A DNA stretch of 31,537 nt from Mariniphaga sp. (GCA_013203525.1 JABMQB010000220.1:1-31537); one strand, 5' to 3'. Shown: positions 1 through 7,615, counted from the stretch's first letter. Numbers and translations: made by a program. Notes: generated by a model from the letters alone, not told the origin.

Positions 1-17
1 AAGTGTTTAATATTTTT

Positions 18-539
18 TTAGTTATTAGTACTATCATTATTCGAAATTATTAATTGTTCCGGTTGCACAACTAATGGTGATATTTCTTCTTTAATTGAAT
101 CATCTACTATTTTTACTTCATAAGGTTGTTTAGGGCTAAGTGCAACAGAAATAATAATAGCTATTGTAGCAATTACAATTGAAATTGTAGAATATATTGC
201 GGCAGTTCTTGAATTTTTTCTGGTTCTTTCAAGTTCTAGATAATCAATATACTTGTTTACAGCATCACCTTTTATAAATGATTTATCGCTATTGCTATTA
301 GAAACAGTTTCAATAGTAGTTTTAGATATTCTATTATTAGCTCCTTTAATTACCCGACTACCAATAACGTAACCTTCTACAACTGGATGATAGAAATTAG
401 AATAAAACCATATTGTATAATTAACCTTGAAGTTGCTATTTGAAAGGTCGATATTTAACTTGCTTACTGCTTCATTTAAAGAAATACCATCAGGATTTTC
501 AAATCCTAATTTTAGTGTTTGGATGTATATGTTATTCAT
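18..539 (-). CDS. Hypothetical membrane protein, one C-terminal TM segment
   Basis: This is a 173-residue protein that I do not recognise. The N-terminal ~100 residues look soluble. Residues 100-111 are charged (motif LELERTRKNSR), and a single strongly hydrophobic segment follows at about 112-134. The last ~38 residues are polar and acidic. There is no clear signal peptide, so an N-in anchor with a cytoplasmic N-domain is likely, though this is inferred. It is the last gene of a minus-strand group of four small genes, 30 bases after the stop of the preceding gene, and is probably co-transcribed with them. The ATG start at 539 is the first in frame after the previous gene. The function is unknown. 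Confidence 0.7.
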   Translation of the reverse strand: MNNIYIQTLKLGFENPDGISLNEAVSKLNIDLSNSNFKVNYTIWFYSNFYHPVVEGYVIGSRVIKGANNRISKTTIETVSNSNSDKSFIKGDAVNKYIDYLELERTRKNSRTAAIYSTISIVIATIAIIISVALSPKQPYEVKIVDDSIKEEISPLVVQPEQLIISNNDSTNN

Positions 540-569
540 AATAGAAGGTAATTTAATTTTCTAGGTCAT

Positions 570-1043
570 TCAAGATAAAATCAATTTTGGCAATGCATTT
601 ATTCTTTTTTCTGAAAAATCTTTGTAAAAATGTGGAGAGCTTCTGAAAACCTGTTGTTGTTCTGTATAATAATTAATCAGATTACTTAATGCAGTTAACT
701 GTGAAGATTTCTTTAAACTATCAGCCTGTTCTTTTAATGCAATCTCTGATTTTTCTTGTGCTTTTGCTGAGCGTGTTAATTCTTTTCTAGTTTCAATTAA
801 CTCTAATCTTTGTAATTTAAGTTCTTTTCTCTGTAAGAATATTGTATAAATAATTCCAGCTAATGCTAATCCAGAAAAAAGTGAATTAATACCACCAAAT
901 AAATCACCAAAAGTACCCCTGTCAGTCCAACTATCTAAAGTAAAATAAACTGCTCCAAATGATAGTAACCACATAACTAAGATTATTATTCCTAATACTA
1001 CAAGTGGTTTAAAAGATTCGTCTTTTGTTTCTGTTTTATTCAC
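570..1043 (-). CDS. Two-TM coiled-coil membrane protein, putAbiC-like N-terminus
   Basis: This 157-residue protein has two hydrophobic segments (about 12-34 and 50-70). Between them lies a short loop with the motif WTDRGTFGDLFGG, and a long charged coiled-coil-like helix follows at about 70-115. A TM, then a G-[TD]-FGD-F-GG loop, a second TM and a Q-x-KEL-rich coiled coil is the pattern I associate with the N-terminal part of 'putative phage abortive infection protein' (putAbiC) families. Here the usual longer C-terminal domain is missing or very short. The start is GTG (complement of 1041-1043), and it overlaps the end of the upstream gene, suggesting translational coupling. Assignment to a defence role is only an inference from family resemblance. 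Confidence 0.6.
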   Translation of the reverse strand: MNKTETKDESFKPLVVLGIIILVMWLLSFGAVYFTLDSWTDRGTFGDLFGGINSLFSGLALAGIIYTIFLQRKELKLQRLELIETRKELTRSAKAQEKSEIALKEQADSLKKSSQLTALSNLINYYTEQQQVFRSSPHFYKDFSEKRINALPKLILS

Positions 1044-1329
1044 CTAAATATGGTTTTCTTGGTTTTTGTAGCCAATTCCAAAATGCCTTATTCATCCAGC
1101 CGTTTCTATTATTTACATTTAATTCACAAATAAAAAGATTTCCGCCAGGTGTAATTAAAGGTTTATACCTTACCCACAACTTTTTAACATCAGAATTAGA
1201 ATAAATAATCCAAACAGACTTTCCATATTTAAACCAATCTAAAGAAAGCTCTATTTTTTTTTGAATATCTTTTTTGGTTACTCCTTCGTTTGGAATAATA
1301 TGAATATGATAAAATTTAGCTTCAGGCAT
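1036..1329 (-). CDS. Small conserved-looking hypothetical protein
   Basis: This is a soluble, basic protein of about 97 residues with no TM segment. It is rich in aromatic residues, and the C-terminal motif GWMNKAFWNWLQKPRKP is striking. I chose the ATG at 1329, which begins MPEAKFYHIHIIP. It sits just inside the stop of the preceding gene and is preceded by AAGGATGG about eight bases upstream. An ATG at 1338 is a second possibility, and the frame also stays open to a TTG at 1377. The 3' end overlaps the GTG start of the next gene by eight bases, so the group behaves as an operon. No family or function is recognised. Confidence 0.6.
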   Translation of the reverse strand: MPEAKFYHIHIIPNEGVTKKDIQKKIELSLDWFKYGKSVWIIYSNSDVKKLWVRYKPLITPGGNLFICELNVNNRNGWMNKAFWNWLQKPRKPYLGE

Positions 1330-1735
1330 TTTTCCCATCCTTTCCTTCTTCTTCTGGTTTATTGGCCGCTTTCTCAAAATTTTTATCTATTTTGAAAGGG
1401 AATTCTTGTGTTGTGGTTATAGTTGATACTGGGATAACCGGTATTCCTTTTGCTGCAAGTTCTATTTGTTCGTGAACTAAAAATTCTGCACCTTCTAAAA
1501 GGGCTGCTTGAGGATTTTTATTAGCAAAATTTATCAATCTCCAAAGGATGACAAATGCAAAAATAAATATCAAACTTATGGCTCCGCAACTAACCTAAAT
1601 ATTTCCCAAAAATACAGCAATCCCAAAAATACAGATAGAAACTACGATGATTACTCTACTTGCTTTTTCAAAAACCCCGCCTTTAAGTTTAATCTTTGAA
1701 ACATTTTTCACAAGTTTCTCTATATCAAAACCCAT
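1322..1735 (-). pseudogene. Small two-TM membrane protein interrupted by an in-frame amber codon
   Basis: From ATG at 1735 the frame reads a 46-residue segment with a basic N-terminus and a hydrophobic helix (motif VIIVVSICIFGIAVFLGNI). It then meets TAG (complement of 1595-1597). The same frame continues open after the TAG with a second hydrophobic helix (motif LIFIFAFVILWRLINFA), then NPQAALLEGAEFL and a charged tail to a TGA at 1322-1324. Without the TAG the product would be about 136 residues and make a natural two-helix membrane protein. The most economical reading is one gene broken by a single nonsense change. A downstream restart at the TTG at 1573 could still make the C-terminal 83 residues. 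It is the first gene of the minus-strand group. Confidence 0.6.
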
Positions 1736-1969
1736 AGTTGAATTTTTAGTTTTTTAGTACCATAAATATAAACATAATCTCAAATAAATAAACATAAGAA
1801 TTGGAGCTATTTTAATCCTGATTTTAATTCTTACAAAGAAAATGATGTATCTATCGGTTTTGACTGCTTTGTGCTGAATAAATCCTTGTTTTTATCTTGT
1901 GGGTTAATTCCTTTTAGTAGGATGGCTGGATTTTTATTTACTAAACTTTTAACAAAACCTTAATTTTTA

Positions 1970-1977
1970 TATATTTG
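1970..1977 (+). promoter_or_regulatory. Candidate Bacteroidota -7 box (TAnnTTTG)
   Basis: TATATTTG matches the TAnnTTTG consensus of the Bacteroidota primary sigma factor. It lies 28 bases upstream of the ATG of the secreted cysteine peptidase. No convincing -33 TTTG is seen at normal spacing, so the call is tentative. Confidence 0.35.
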
Positions 1978-2005
1978 AGGCATATTCCATTAGGAGTTTT
2001 AGTCT

Positions 2006-3184
2006 ATGAAAAATTTGCGTTGGGTATTTTCAGCCCTGATGGTATTTTTTGTATGTATTAGCGTAAGTGCAAAAAAAGGGGATACCGAAGGAGCTGTAGG
2101 AACAGAAAATATTATTGAAGATGTAAATGTATTGCCAAATACATCGGTAAAAGACCAGGCACGTACCAGTACTTGCTGGGCATTTGCAACGCTTTCACTT
2201 TTTGAATCAGAATTATTACGTTTGGGAAAACCTGAAGTTGATCTTTCTGAAATGTTTGTTGTTTGGCATACCTATTCAGAAAAAGCCCAAAAACATGTAC
2301 GTTTACAAGGAAATTCGAATTTCTCGGCTGGAGGGGCATTTCACGATGTTACCAATATGATCAGAAAATATGGTATAGTTCCTGAGTCGGTTTACGATGG
2401 GCTTAATAATGGCAACGCATGGCATGTGCATGGAGAAATGGATAAGGTTTTAAAAAAATATATTGAGGGAGTTGTAGCAAATAAAAATACATGTTTATCA
2501 ACTGACTGGCACGAAGGAATAGAATCGACACTTGATAGTTATTTAGGTGAAACTCCATTAACATTTGAATACAATGGTGCGGAATATACACCACAGGCAT
2601 TTGCCAGCGAATATATTGGCCTTGATATGGATGATTATGTGGAAATTTCTTCTTATACACATCATCCATTTTATTCCAATTTTATTCTTGAGGTTCCCGA
2701 TAACTGGTCATGGGATGAGGTTTATAATGTTCCGGTAAATGAAATGCAGGAAATTATCGACAATTCGCTTGAGAATGGTTATACGGTTGCATGGGCTTCC
2801 GATATCAGTGAAAAAGGTTTTTCGACAAGAAAATTGGGGATGGCAGTAGTAAATGATGAGGCTATTCAAGGGAATTTTCAAAGTAACCAGGATGGAACAG
2901 TTCAAACCCCTGAAGGATTTTCTGAGACTCCCATTTCTCAGGAGATGAGGCAATTTGCTTTTGATAATTACCAAACAACCGACGATCATGGAATGCATAT
3001 TGTTGGATTGGCAAACGATCAGAATGGAAATGAATTCTACAAAATCAAAAATTCGTGGGGTAATTACAATAAATTCGATGGTTTCTTTTATACAACTAAA
3101 GAATACGTAAATTATAAAACCACTTGTATTATGGTTCATAAAGATGCTATTCCAAAAAATATCCGCGAGAAACTGAATTTGTAA
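2006..3184 (+). CDS. Secreted C1B-type cysteine peptidase (bleomycin hydrolase/PepC-like)
   Basis: This is a 392-residue papain-fold peptidase. Residues 1-22 form a Sec signal peptide. The active-site Gln is Q51 (VKDQAR), the nucleophile is C57 in TSTCWAFA, the likely catalytic His is H328 in DDHGMHIVG, and the Asn is N349 in KIKNSWG. The His context resembles the THAM motif of PepC/bleomycin hydrolase, which places it in family C1B. The insert between about 75 and 320 also fits C1B better than plain papain. The signal peptide makes it periplasmic or extracellular, unlike the classic cytoplasmic PepC. Similar secreted forms are common in Bacteroidota. It is monocistronic here. The peptidase call is firm, while the exact substrate is unknown. 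Confidence 0.9.
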   Translation: MKNLRWVFSALMVFFVCISVSAKKGDTEGAVGTENIIEDVNVLPNTSVKDQARTSTCWAFATLSLFESELLRLGKPEVDLSEMFVVWHTYSEKAQKHVRLQGNSNFSAGGAFHDVTNMIRKYGIVPESVYDGLNNGNAWHVHGEMDKVLKKYIEGVVANKNTCLSTDWHEGIESTLDSYLGETPLTFEYNGAEYTPQAFASEYIGLDMDDYVEISSYTHHPFYSNFILEVPDNWSWDEVYNVPVNEMQEIIDNSLENGYTVAWASDISEKGFSTRKLGMAVVNDEAIQGNFQSNQDGTVQTPEGFSETPISQEMRQFAFDNYQTTDDHGMHIVGLANDQNGNEFYKIKNSWGNYNKFDGFFYTTKEYVNYKTTCIMVHKDAIPKNIREKLNL

Positions 3185-3209
3185 TCTTTAAGTTTTATTG
3201 AAATTTAAT

Positions 3210-3255
3210 TCTTTGTGCACCTCCGTGTTTGCTTTGAGGTTCTTTGTGTAATATT
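3210..3255. repeat. CTTTGTG-type intergenic repeat stretch
   Basis: Just downstream of the peptidase stop, CTTTGTG-like words recur roughly every 10 bases (CTTTGTG, CTCCGTG, CTTTGAGG, CTTTGTG). The stretch contains a weak ACCTC/GAGGT inverted repeat at 3219-3240. Similar 'CTTTGTG..CTCCGTGG' strings are familiar from intergenic DNA of many Bacteroidota and other phyla. It could be a degenerate dispersed repeat or a weak terminator. Confidence 0.35.
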
Positions 3256-3327
3256 TTTTATTTATTCGAATAGACACCAAAATCATTATCCAATTCATTT
3301 TTTGAAATTTCATCTAAAAAAAACATG

Positions 3328-3335
3328 TACTTTTG
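3328..3335 (+). promoter_or_regulatory. Candidate -7 box (TAnnTTTG)
   Basis: TACTTTTG matches TAnnTTTG and lies 24 bases before the ATG of the barrel-like protein. A TTTG occurs at 3301-3304, 23 bases upstream, slightly further than the usual -33 spacing. It would drive the 3360-4959 gene pair. Confidence 0.4.
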
Positions 3336-3359
3336 AGTTGATCTGAGTTTTCAATTGAT

Positions 3360-4262
3360 ATGATTAAACGATTTTTTCTGATATTTTCATTGTTAATTAT
3401 TTCGCAAGCTGTTTTCTCTCAGGAAAAAGATTGGGGCTGGTGGAATGAAACCCATGGTTGGGAATCGGGGATGCCAGGATGGAGGATGTGGTTAATAATC
3501 AGCCCAAAATATTTGGGCCCCAATGCTTTGCCTGTTCCTGAATTAAAAAACGGTATTATCCCTGAAAAAAGTGAAATTGAATTTGGTGCCGATTTCCATT
3601 TTAAAACCGGTGATCCTACTCAAAACCTTTCGGGCAGATGTTTGATTCCATTTGCGAATAGTAGAATTGCTTTGGAATTGTATGGTACTATAGTTGAAAA
3701 ATATCAAATGTCAGAAACCATTCGCGATGAGCGTTTTGCCCGCGATAAAGATGGTGAAGGAATTATCCAGGGAGATTTTTATTTCAGTACTTTGATTCAA
3801 ATAACCAAAAACAGGAAATTCCCTAATACAATTGCAAGGTTGGGTGCAAAAACAGCATCGGGTGGGGCGTATAATGCGGCCAGGGTTACCGACAGCCCCG
3901 GATATTATTTAGACCTTAATTTTTCAAAAGATATTTCGCTTTCTGAAAATACAGTTTTCAGGCCTTTGGCAATGGTAGGTTTTTACAGTTGGCAAACCAA
4001 CGATGAACTAAACCTGCAAAACGACGCATTATTATACGGTGCCGGATTTGAATACCAGGGGAATACCTGGTCATTAACCTCTTCAGTAACCGGTTATCAC
4101 GGTTATAAAGATAATGGCGACAGGCCTGTGGTTTTTAATTCAGGAATTAAAAAGGATATCGGTAATAAAACTGTTAGAATTCAATATCTTCATGGTATTC
4201 ACGACTGGGAATATGAAACAGTAAAATTTTCAATGATCTGGTATTTCGATGGCATTAATTAA
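3360..4262 (+). CDS. Secreted beta-barrel-like outer-membrane protein, unknown function
   Basis: This 300-residue protein has a signal peptide (residues 1-20, cleavage near SQAVFSQ). The mature region is rich in short alternating hydrophobic and aromatic stretches and turns. It ends in an amphipathic segment (motif VKFSMIWYFDGIN) that looks like a terminal barrel strand. The tryptophan-rich mature N-terminus (DWGWWNETHGWESG) is distinctive. I cannot name a family. Its last 14 bases overlap the start of the PAP2 phosphatase gene, which implies translational coupling and a shared task. A barrel acting on or moving envelope lipid is one guess, because its partners look like lipid phosphatase and lipid-linked glycosyltransferases. 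This is inference only. Confidence 0.7.
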   Translation: MIKRFFLIFSLLIISQAVFSQEKDWGWWNETHGWESGMPGWRMWLIISPKYLGPNALPVPELKNGIIPEKSEIEFGADFHFKTGDPTQNLSGRCLIPFANSRIALELYGTIVEKYQMSETIRDERFARDKDGEGIIQGDFYFSTLIQITKNRKFPNTIARLGAKTASGGAYNAARVTDSPGYYLDLNFSKDISLSENTVFRPLAMVGFYSWQTNDELNLQNDALLYGAGFEYQGNTWSLTSSVTGYHGYKDNGDRPVVFNSGIKKDIGNKTVRIQYLHGIHDWEYETVKFSMIWYFDGIN

Positions 4263-4959
4263 ATTAAATAGTGCTTTTAAAAATTTAAAAGAAAATTTCC
4301 TTAAAAGAGGAATTCTGTATTTTAGCTTGCCTTTTATTCTATTCTTATTTGTTGGAGGTGTATTAATTGTTATTCTGGAAAAAGGTGAAATCCTGCTCGC
4401 ATTCAACTCTATTTCAAATTCTCAACTCGACCAAATATTTCTACAGGTGACAAAAATCGGGTTGGGTAGTTTTGTTGCTATAGTAGGAGCATTATTAATT
4501 TTTTATAAATTCCGCTGGCCAATATTGGTTTTTATAAACCTTGCCTGGGTGGGCTTATTTACAGCCCTGTTTAAAAGGTTGTTTTTTAATATGGCTTCAA
4601 GGCCTTTTCACTATTTTTATTACGATGATTTTTCGCGTTTCCTGTATGATGCGCCTCTTTCTTATTACAACACATTCCCTTCGGGCCATACCATGACTAT
4701 TTATGCTATATGCAGCCTGATGGCAATTTTAATTAACCGGAAACTTGTGAGTTTAGTGTTGTTCCTGATTGCATTGATGGTTGGAATCTCAAGGATTTAT
4801 TTACTGCAACATTTTTTTATCGATACGTATTTTGGAGCTTTGATTGGAATAATTTCAACTTTGTTAACTATTTGGCTGGATAATAAACTAAAATTAAAAC
4901 AAAAGAAATTTGCGCGTTTGAATGTGCAAAGGATAATATTTCGGAAAACCGGAGATTAA
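4249..4959 (+). CDS. PAP2-family membrane phosphatase
   Basis: This is a 236-residue integral membrane protein with about five to six hydrophobic helices. It has the three-part PAP2 signature in order: K109...R118-P119 (with eight residues between K and RP, slightly longer than the usual six), PSGH at 144-147, and S180-R181...H188...D192 near the C-terminus. Family members remove phosphate from lipid substrates such as undecaprenyl pyrophosphate, phosphatidylglycerol phosphate or lipid A (LpxE/LpxF). The start at 4249 lies inside the preceding gene (14-base overlap). Its end overlaps the convergent glycosyltransferase gene by four bases. The neighbourhood of ArnT-like and ArnC-like genes makes a lipid A or undecaprenyl-phosphate substrate attractive, but the substrate is not shown by the sequence. 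Confidence 0.85.
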   Translation: MALIKLNSAFKNLKENFLKRGILYFSLPFILFLFVGGVLIVILEKGEILLAFNSISNSQLDQIFLQVTKIGLGSFVAIVGALLIFYKFRWPILVFINLAWVGLFTALFKRLFFNMASRPFHYFYYDDFSRFLYDAPLSYYNTFPSGHTMTIYAICSLMAILINRKLVSLVLFLIALMVGISRIYLLQHFFIDTYFGALIGIISTLLTIWLDNKLKLKQKKFARLNVQRIIFRKTGD

Positions 4960-6524
4960 TGTTTTTTTGAAATCAGAACAGTAGTTGAGTATTCAAATAA
5001 ATCTTTACCCGAAAAAATAATTTCATAATCTGCCGGCAGGTTGATTTGGTCAATTTGTTTTTTAGCTGATATAAGTACGCCATCAGGATTTTTTTCAAAA
5101 AAAGGAGTGATTTCATTTTCCTCAAGTCCGGGTAATTTTTTCTTCAAATAGAATAAATAGGAAGAATTAAATCTTTTATAATAAGCAATCTCTTTATTTT
5201 CGAGGTATTGAAGGCTGTTTTTTACCGGATTATTATTTTCAATTTTCGGAAATATTATTGTAAAGAATAAAACGGATGCTAATATAAAAGTTATAACAAT
5301 TGCGAATATTGATTTCACGGGTTTCTTTTTTATCAGCAAAATATAAGATATTATTACTCCCAATGGCAAAATTAATAAGAATAGTGCTGTGTTGCTTGCC
5401 GATGAAAGCGAAGCATCGGCTTTAAGCGCAAAGTATCCTCCAACGGGTAGGGCAGATGATATAATTAAAATAGCAATTAAATAGGGTTTTAAATTTGTTT
5501 TTATTTCAGGAAGTGAATTCAGATAAAAAGCAAATATTACTGCCAGAAAAGGGTAAGAAGGAACTGTGTAATTTGGAAGTTTTGTTTGCGATAGAGAAAA
5601 AAAGATGATGATTGTTAAAGCAGTAATCATGTTAAAAAACAGGAATGTATTTTTTTTATTAAGCCAGGCTAATTTAATTGCCGGAATTATAAAAACTGAA
5701 AAAGGTAACATTCCGATTAATACATAAAGAAGTGGTATTAGAAAAATCCCGCCATGCCCCTCCATTTCGCCGCCAAACCGCGAAAGATTGTGTTTAAAGA
5801 AAAAATCTCGTGTCCATTCCCAGTTGGTTTCAATTCCATTAAGAATAAACCAGGGGAGTGCAATCACTAAAACAATGGCTATGCCAGCAAAAGGTTTTAG
5901 TTGCTTAATAATTTGCCATTTAAATTGTTTTGTAAAAATCAGGAATAATAAAAATATTAATCCGGGAAGGGCAATTGCCACTGGGCCTTTGGTTAGTGTA
6001 GCAAAGCCAATAGCAACATACATTAGTATTTTATTTGATAACTTGCCGGTTTCCAAAGCCGAATAAAAAAGAAAAAGGCTCCAGCAAAAGAAAAATATCA
6101 GATAAGGATCGGGAACCGCTAAATGAAATTGTATGTTCAGATGGAGGGATGAAAGCAAAACCAATGAAGTAAAAAAGGCAGTTTTTCTATTCAGGAATTT
6201 TGCAGAATAAAGAAATGTAATCAGAATGGTTAATGCTCCGAATATTGCTGAGAAAAATCTTGCGGCCCATTCGTTTACTCCAAAAATTGAATATGAAACC
6301 ATCATAAAAAAATAGTGGAGTGGGGGTTTGTCTTTTCTGAGGTTATAATTAAAGGTTGGCTTAAGTAATTCATTTTGTTCCAGCATTTCACGGGCACATT
6401 CCGAGTTTTTGGCTTCATCGAGAATATAAATGCTGACATTCGAATTGTTAACTACGAATAATCCAAATGCAAAAAAGAATAAGATCAAGGGAAAATATTT
6501 TTTTTGAATAAGTTTATCAATCAT
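4956..6524 (-). CDS. ArnT-like membrane glycosyltransferase (PMT/GT83 superfamily)
   Basis: This 522-residue protein has about 11-12 hydrophobic helices. The first periplasmic loop carries the hallmark acidic pair D36-E37 followed by NSECAREMLEQ, then LRKDKPPLHYFFM. This is the substrate-loop pattern of the ArnT/PMT glycosyltransferases, which move a sugar from a polyprenyl phosphate carrier onto lipid A, protein or glycan outside the inner membrane. It is divergent from the GT2 gene at 6648, a typical partner that would make the polyprenyl-linked donor. It is tail-to-tail with the PAP2 gene, sharing a four-base TTAA. Acceptor and sugar cannot be told from sequence. Lipid A modification is plausible, and protein O-glycosylation is a real alternative in Bacteroidota. 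Confidence 0.85.
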   Translation of the reverse strand: MIDKLIQKKYFPLILFFFAFGLFVVNNSNVSIYILDEAKNSECAREMLEQNELLKPTFNYNLRKDKPPLHYFFMMVSYSIFGVNEWAARFFSAIFGALTILITFLYSAKFLNRKTAFFTSLVLLSSLHLNIQFHLAVPDPYLIFFFCWSLFLFYSALETGKLSNKILMYVAIGFATLTKGPVAIALPGLIFLLFLIFTKQFKWQIIKQLKPFAGIAIVLVIALPWFILNGIETNWEWTRDFFFKHNLSRFGGEMEGHGGIFLIPLLYVLIGMLPFSVFIIPAIKLAWLNKKNTFLFFNMITALTIIIFFSLSQTKLPNYTVPSYPFLAVIFAFYLNSLPEIKTNLKPYLIAILIISSALPVGGYFALKADASLSSASNTALFLLILPLGVIISYILLIKKKPVKSIFAIVITFILASVLFFTIIFPKIENNNPVKNSLQYLENKEIAYYKRFNSSYLFYLKKKLPGLEENEITPFFEKNPDGVLISAKKQIDQINLPADYEIIFSGKDLFEYSTTVLISKKH

Positions 6525-6530
6525 TTGGTT

Positions 6531-6538
6531 TACCTTTG
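6531..6538 (+). promoter_or_regulatory. Candidate -7 box (TAnnTTTG) for the GT2 gene
   Basis: TACCTTTG, followed by T, matches TAnnTTTG in the divergent region between the ArnT-like and GT2 genes. It would give a leader of roughly 100 bases that contains the 6611-6622 palindrome. A TTTG lies at 6503-6506, at slightly long spacing. Confidence 0.4.
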
Positions 6539-6610
6539 TGCCGATTTAAAAACAATGGCAGAATAATACGAATACTTAATTATTTTCGTTCTGCTAAATA
6601 ACAAAAAAAT

Positions 6611-6622
6611 GGGCATATGCCC
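6611..6622. promoter_or_regulatory. Perfect 12-base palindrome in the GT2 leader
   Basis: GGGCATATGCCC is a perfect inverted repeat 25 bases before the GT2 start codon. With the preceding AT it forms ATGGGCATATGCCCGGGCTGA, though I count that only as a six-codon mini-frame, not a gene. It could be an operator or a leader hairpin that controls translation. Confidence 0.35.
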
Positions 6623-6647
6623 GGGCTGAAAAAGTAAAAAAGAATCA

Positions 6648-7586
6648 ATGAAAAAGCTTTCACTTGTAATTTGCGTTTATAACGAAGAATCTAATATTAT
6701 ACCCTTAAGTAAGCAGATAAAGGAGACTTTAGAGGAATATGATTTTGAAGCAATTTTTGTAGATGATGGATCAACAGATGGTACCCGCAAAAGAATTATG
6801 GAAATTAACGACAGCCGGTTTCTTATGGTTGAGTTAAAAAGAAATTACGGGCAAAGTTCTGCACTTCAGGCAGGTATCGACACTGCGGAAGGTGAGTTTG
6901 TTGTTTTACTTGATGGTGATTTGCAAAACGACCCTGCCGATATTCCCATGATGTTAAAAATGATGGAAGAGGAGGAATGGGATATGGTTGCCGGTATAAG
7001 AGCAAACCGGAAGGATGGAATGTTCCTGCGTAAGATTCCTTCTAAAATGGCCAATTATATGATTAGAAAATCTACCGGGACCCATATGAAAGATTTAGGG
7101 TGTACGCTTAAGATTTTTACAAAAGAAATTATAAAAAGCATTCATATTTACGGAGAACTTCATCGGTACATACCGGTTTTGGTAACCTTGGAAGGAGCAA
7201 CAAAAATTACCCAGGTTGATGTAAATCACCGCCCACGTGAATTTGGAAAATCGAAATATAATTTGAGCCGCACTACTCGTGTAATGAGTGATTTGATTTT
7301 GATGATGTTTTTTAAAAAATATCTGCAACGGCCTATGCATCTTTTTGGTGGTATTGGAATTGTTACATTAGGAATTGGGGTGCTAATTAATATTTATATG
7401 TTCATCCTTAAATTAGGAGGACATGATATCTGGGGAAAACCATTGTTGCTTCTTGGAATATTATTGGTTATGGGAGGTATTCAGTTTATAACAATTGGTG
7501 TTATTGCTGAATTACAAATGCGCACATATTATGAATCGCAACATAAAACTCCTTACCGAATTAATAAGGTGGTGAATACAAAGTAA
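6648..7586 (+). CDS. GT2 polyprenyl-phosphate glycosyltransferase (GtrB/ArnC/DPM1-like)
   Basis: This is a 312-residue GT-A glycosyltransferase. The N-terminus has VICVYNEESN (residues 7-16) and FVDDGSTDGT (37-46), and the metal/nucleotide site is D89-G-D91 in LLDGDLQNDPADIP. Two hydrophobic helices at about 232-256 and 265-290 anchor it to the inner membrane, as in GtrB and ArnC. Such enzymes transfer a sugar from a nucleotide to undecaprenyl phosphate on the cytoplasmic face, making the donor used by an ArnT-like enzyme. The divergent ArnT-like gene at 4956-6524 is the natural partner. Which sugar is used (glucose, mannose, aminoarabinose) cannot be told. The ATG at 6648 follows directly after AAAAGAATCA, with no strong Shine-Dalgarno, which is normal in this phylum. 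Confidence 0.9.
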   Translation: MKKLSLVICVYNEESNIIPLSKQIKETLEEYDFEAIFVDDGSTDGTRKRIMEINDSRFLMVELKRNYGQSSALQAGIDTAEGEFVVLLDGDLQNDPADIPMMLKMMEEEEWDMVAGIRANRKDGMFLRKIPSKMANYMIRKSTGTHMKDLGCTLKIFTKEIIKSIHIYGELHRYIPVLVTLEGATKITQVDVNHRPREFGKSKYNLSRTTRVMSDLILMMFFKKYLQRPMHLFGGIGIVTLGIGVLINIYMFILKLGGHDIWGKPLLLLGILLVMGGIQFITIGVIAELQMRTYYESQHKTPYRINKVVNTK

Positions 7587-7615
7587 TTCAAATCACAAAA
7601 AAATAATCAAAGAAA

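Noticed and set aside
1036..1377. Longer start for the small hypothetical protein, from TTG at 1377
   Set aside because: It would extend through most of the overlap with the upstream gene using a rare start, and the extra residues are a run of Lys/Arg with no fold signal. ATG at 1329 is preferred.
1508..1699. Plus-strand open frame opposite the interrupted membrane gene
   Set aside because: It lies antisense to a frame with clear hydrophobic helices, has no recognisable composition and no promoter, so it is a shadow.
5788..6066. Plus-strand open frame inside the ArnT-like gene
   Set aside because: It is antisense to well-conserved transmembrane coding and has no signature of its own. The same holds for the many open frames opposite SusC, SusD, GH28, GH43 and the CE8-PL1 fusion.
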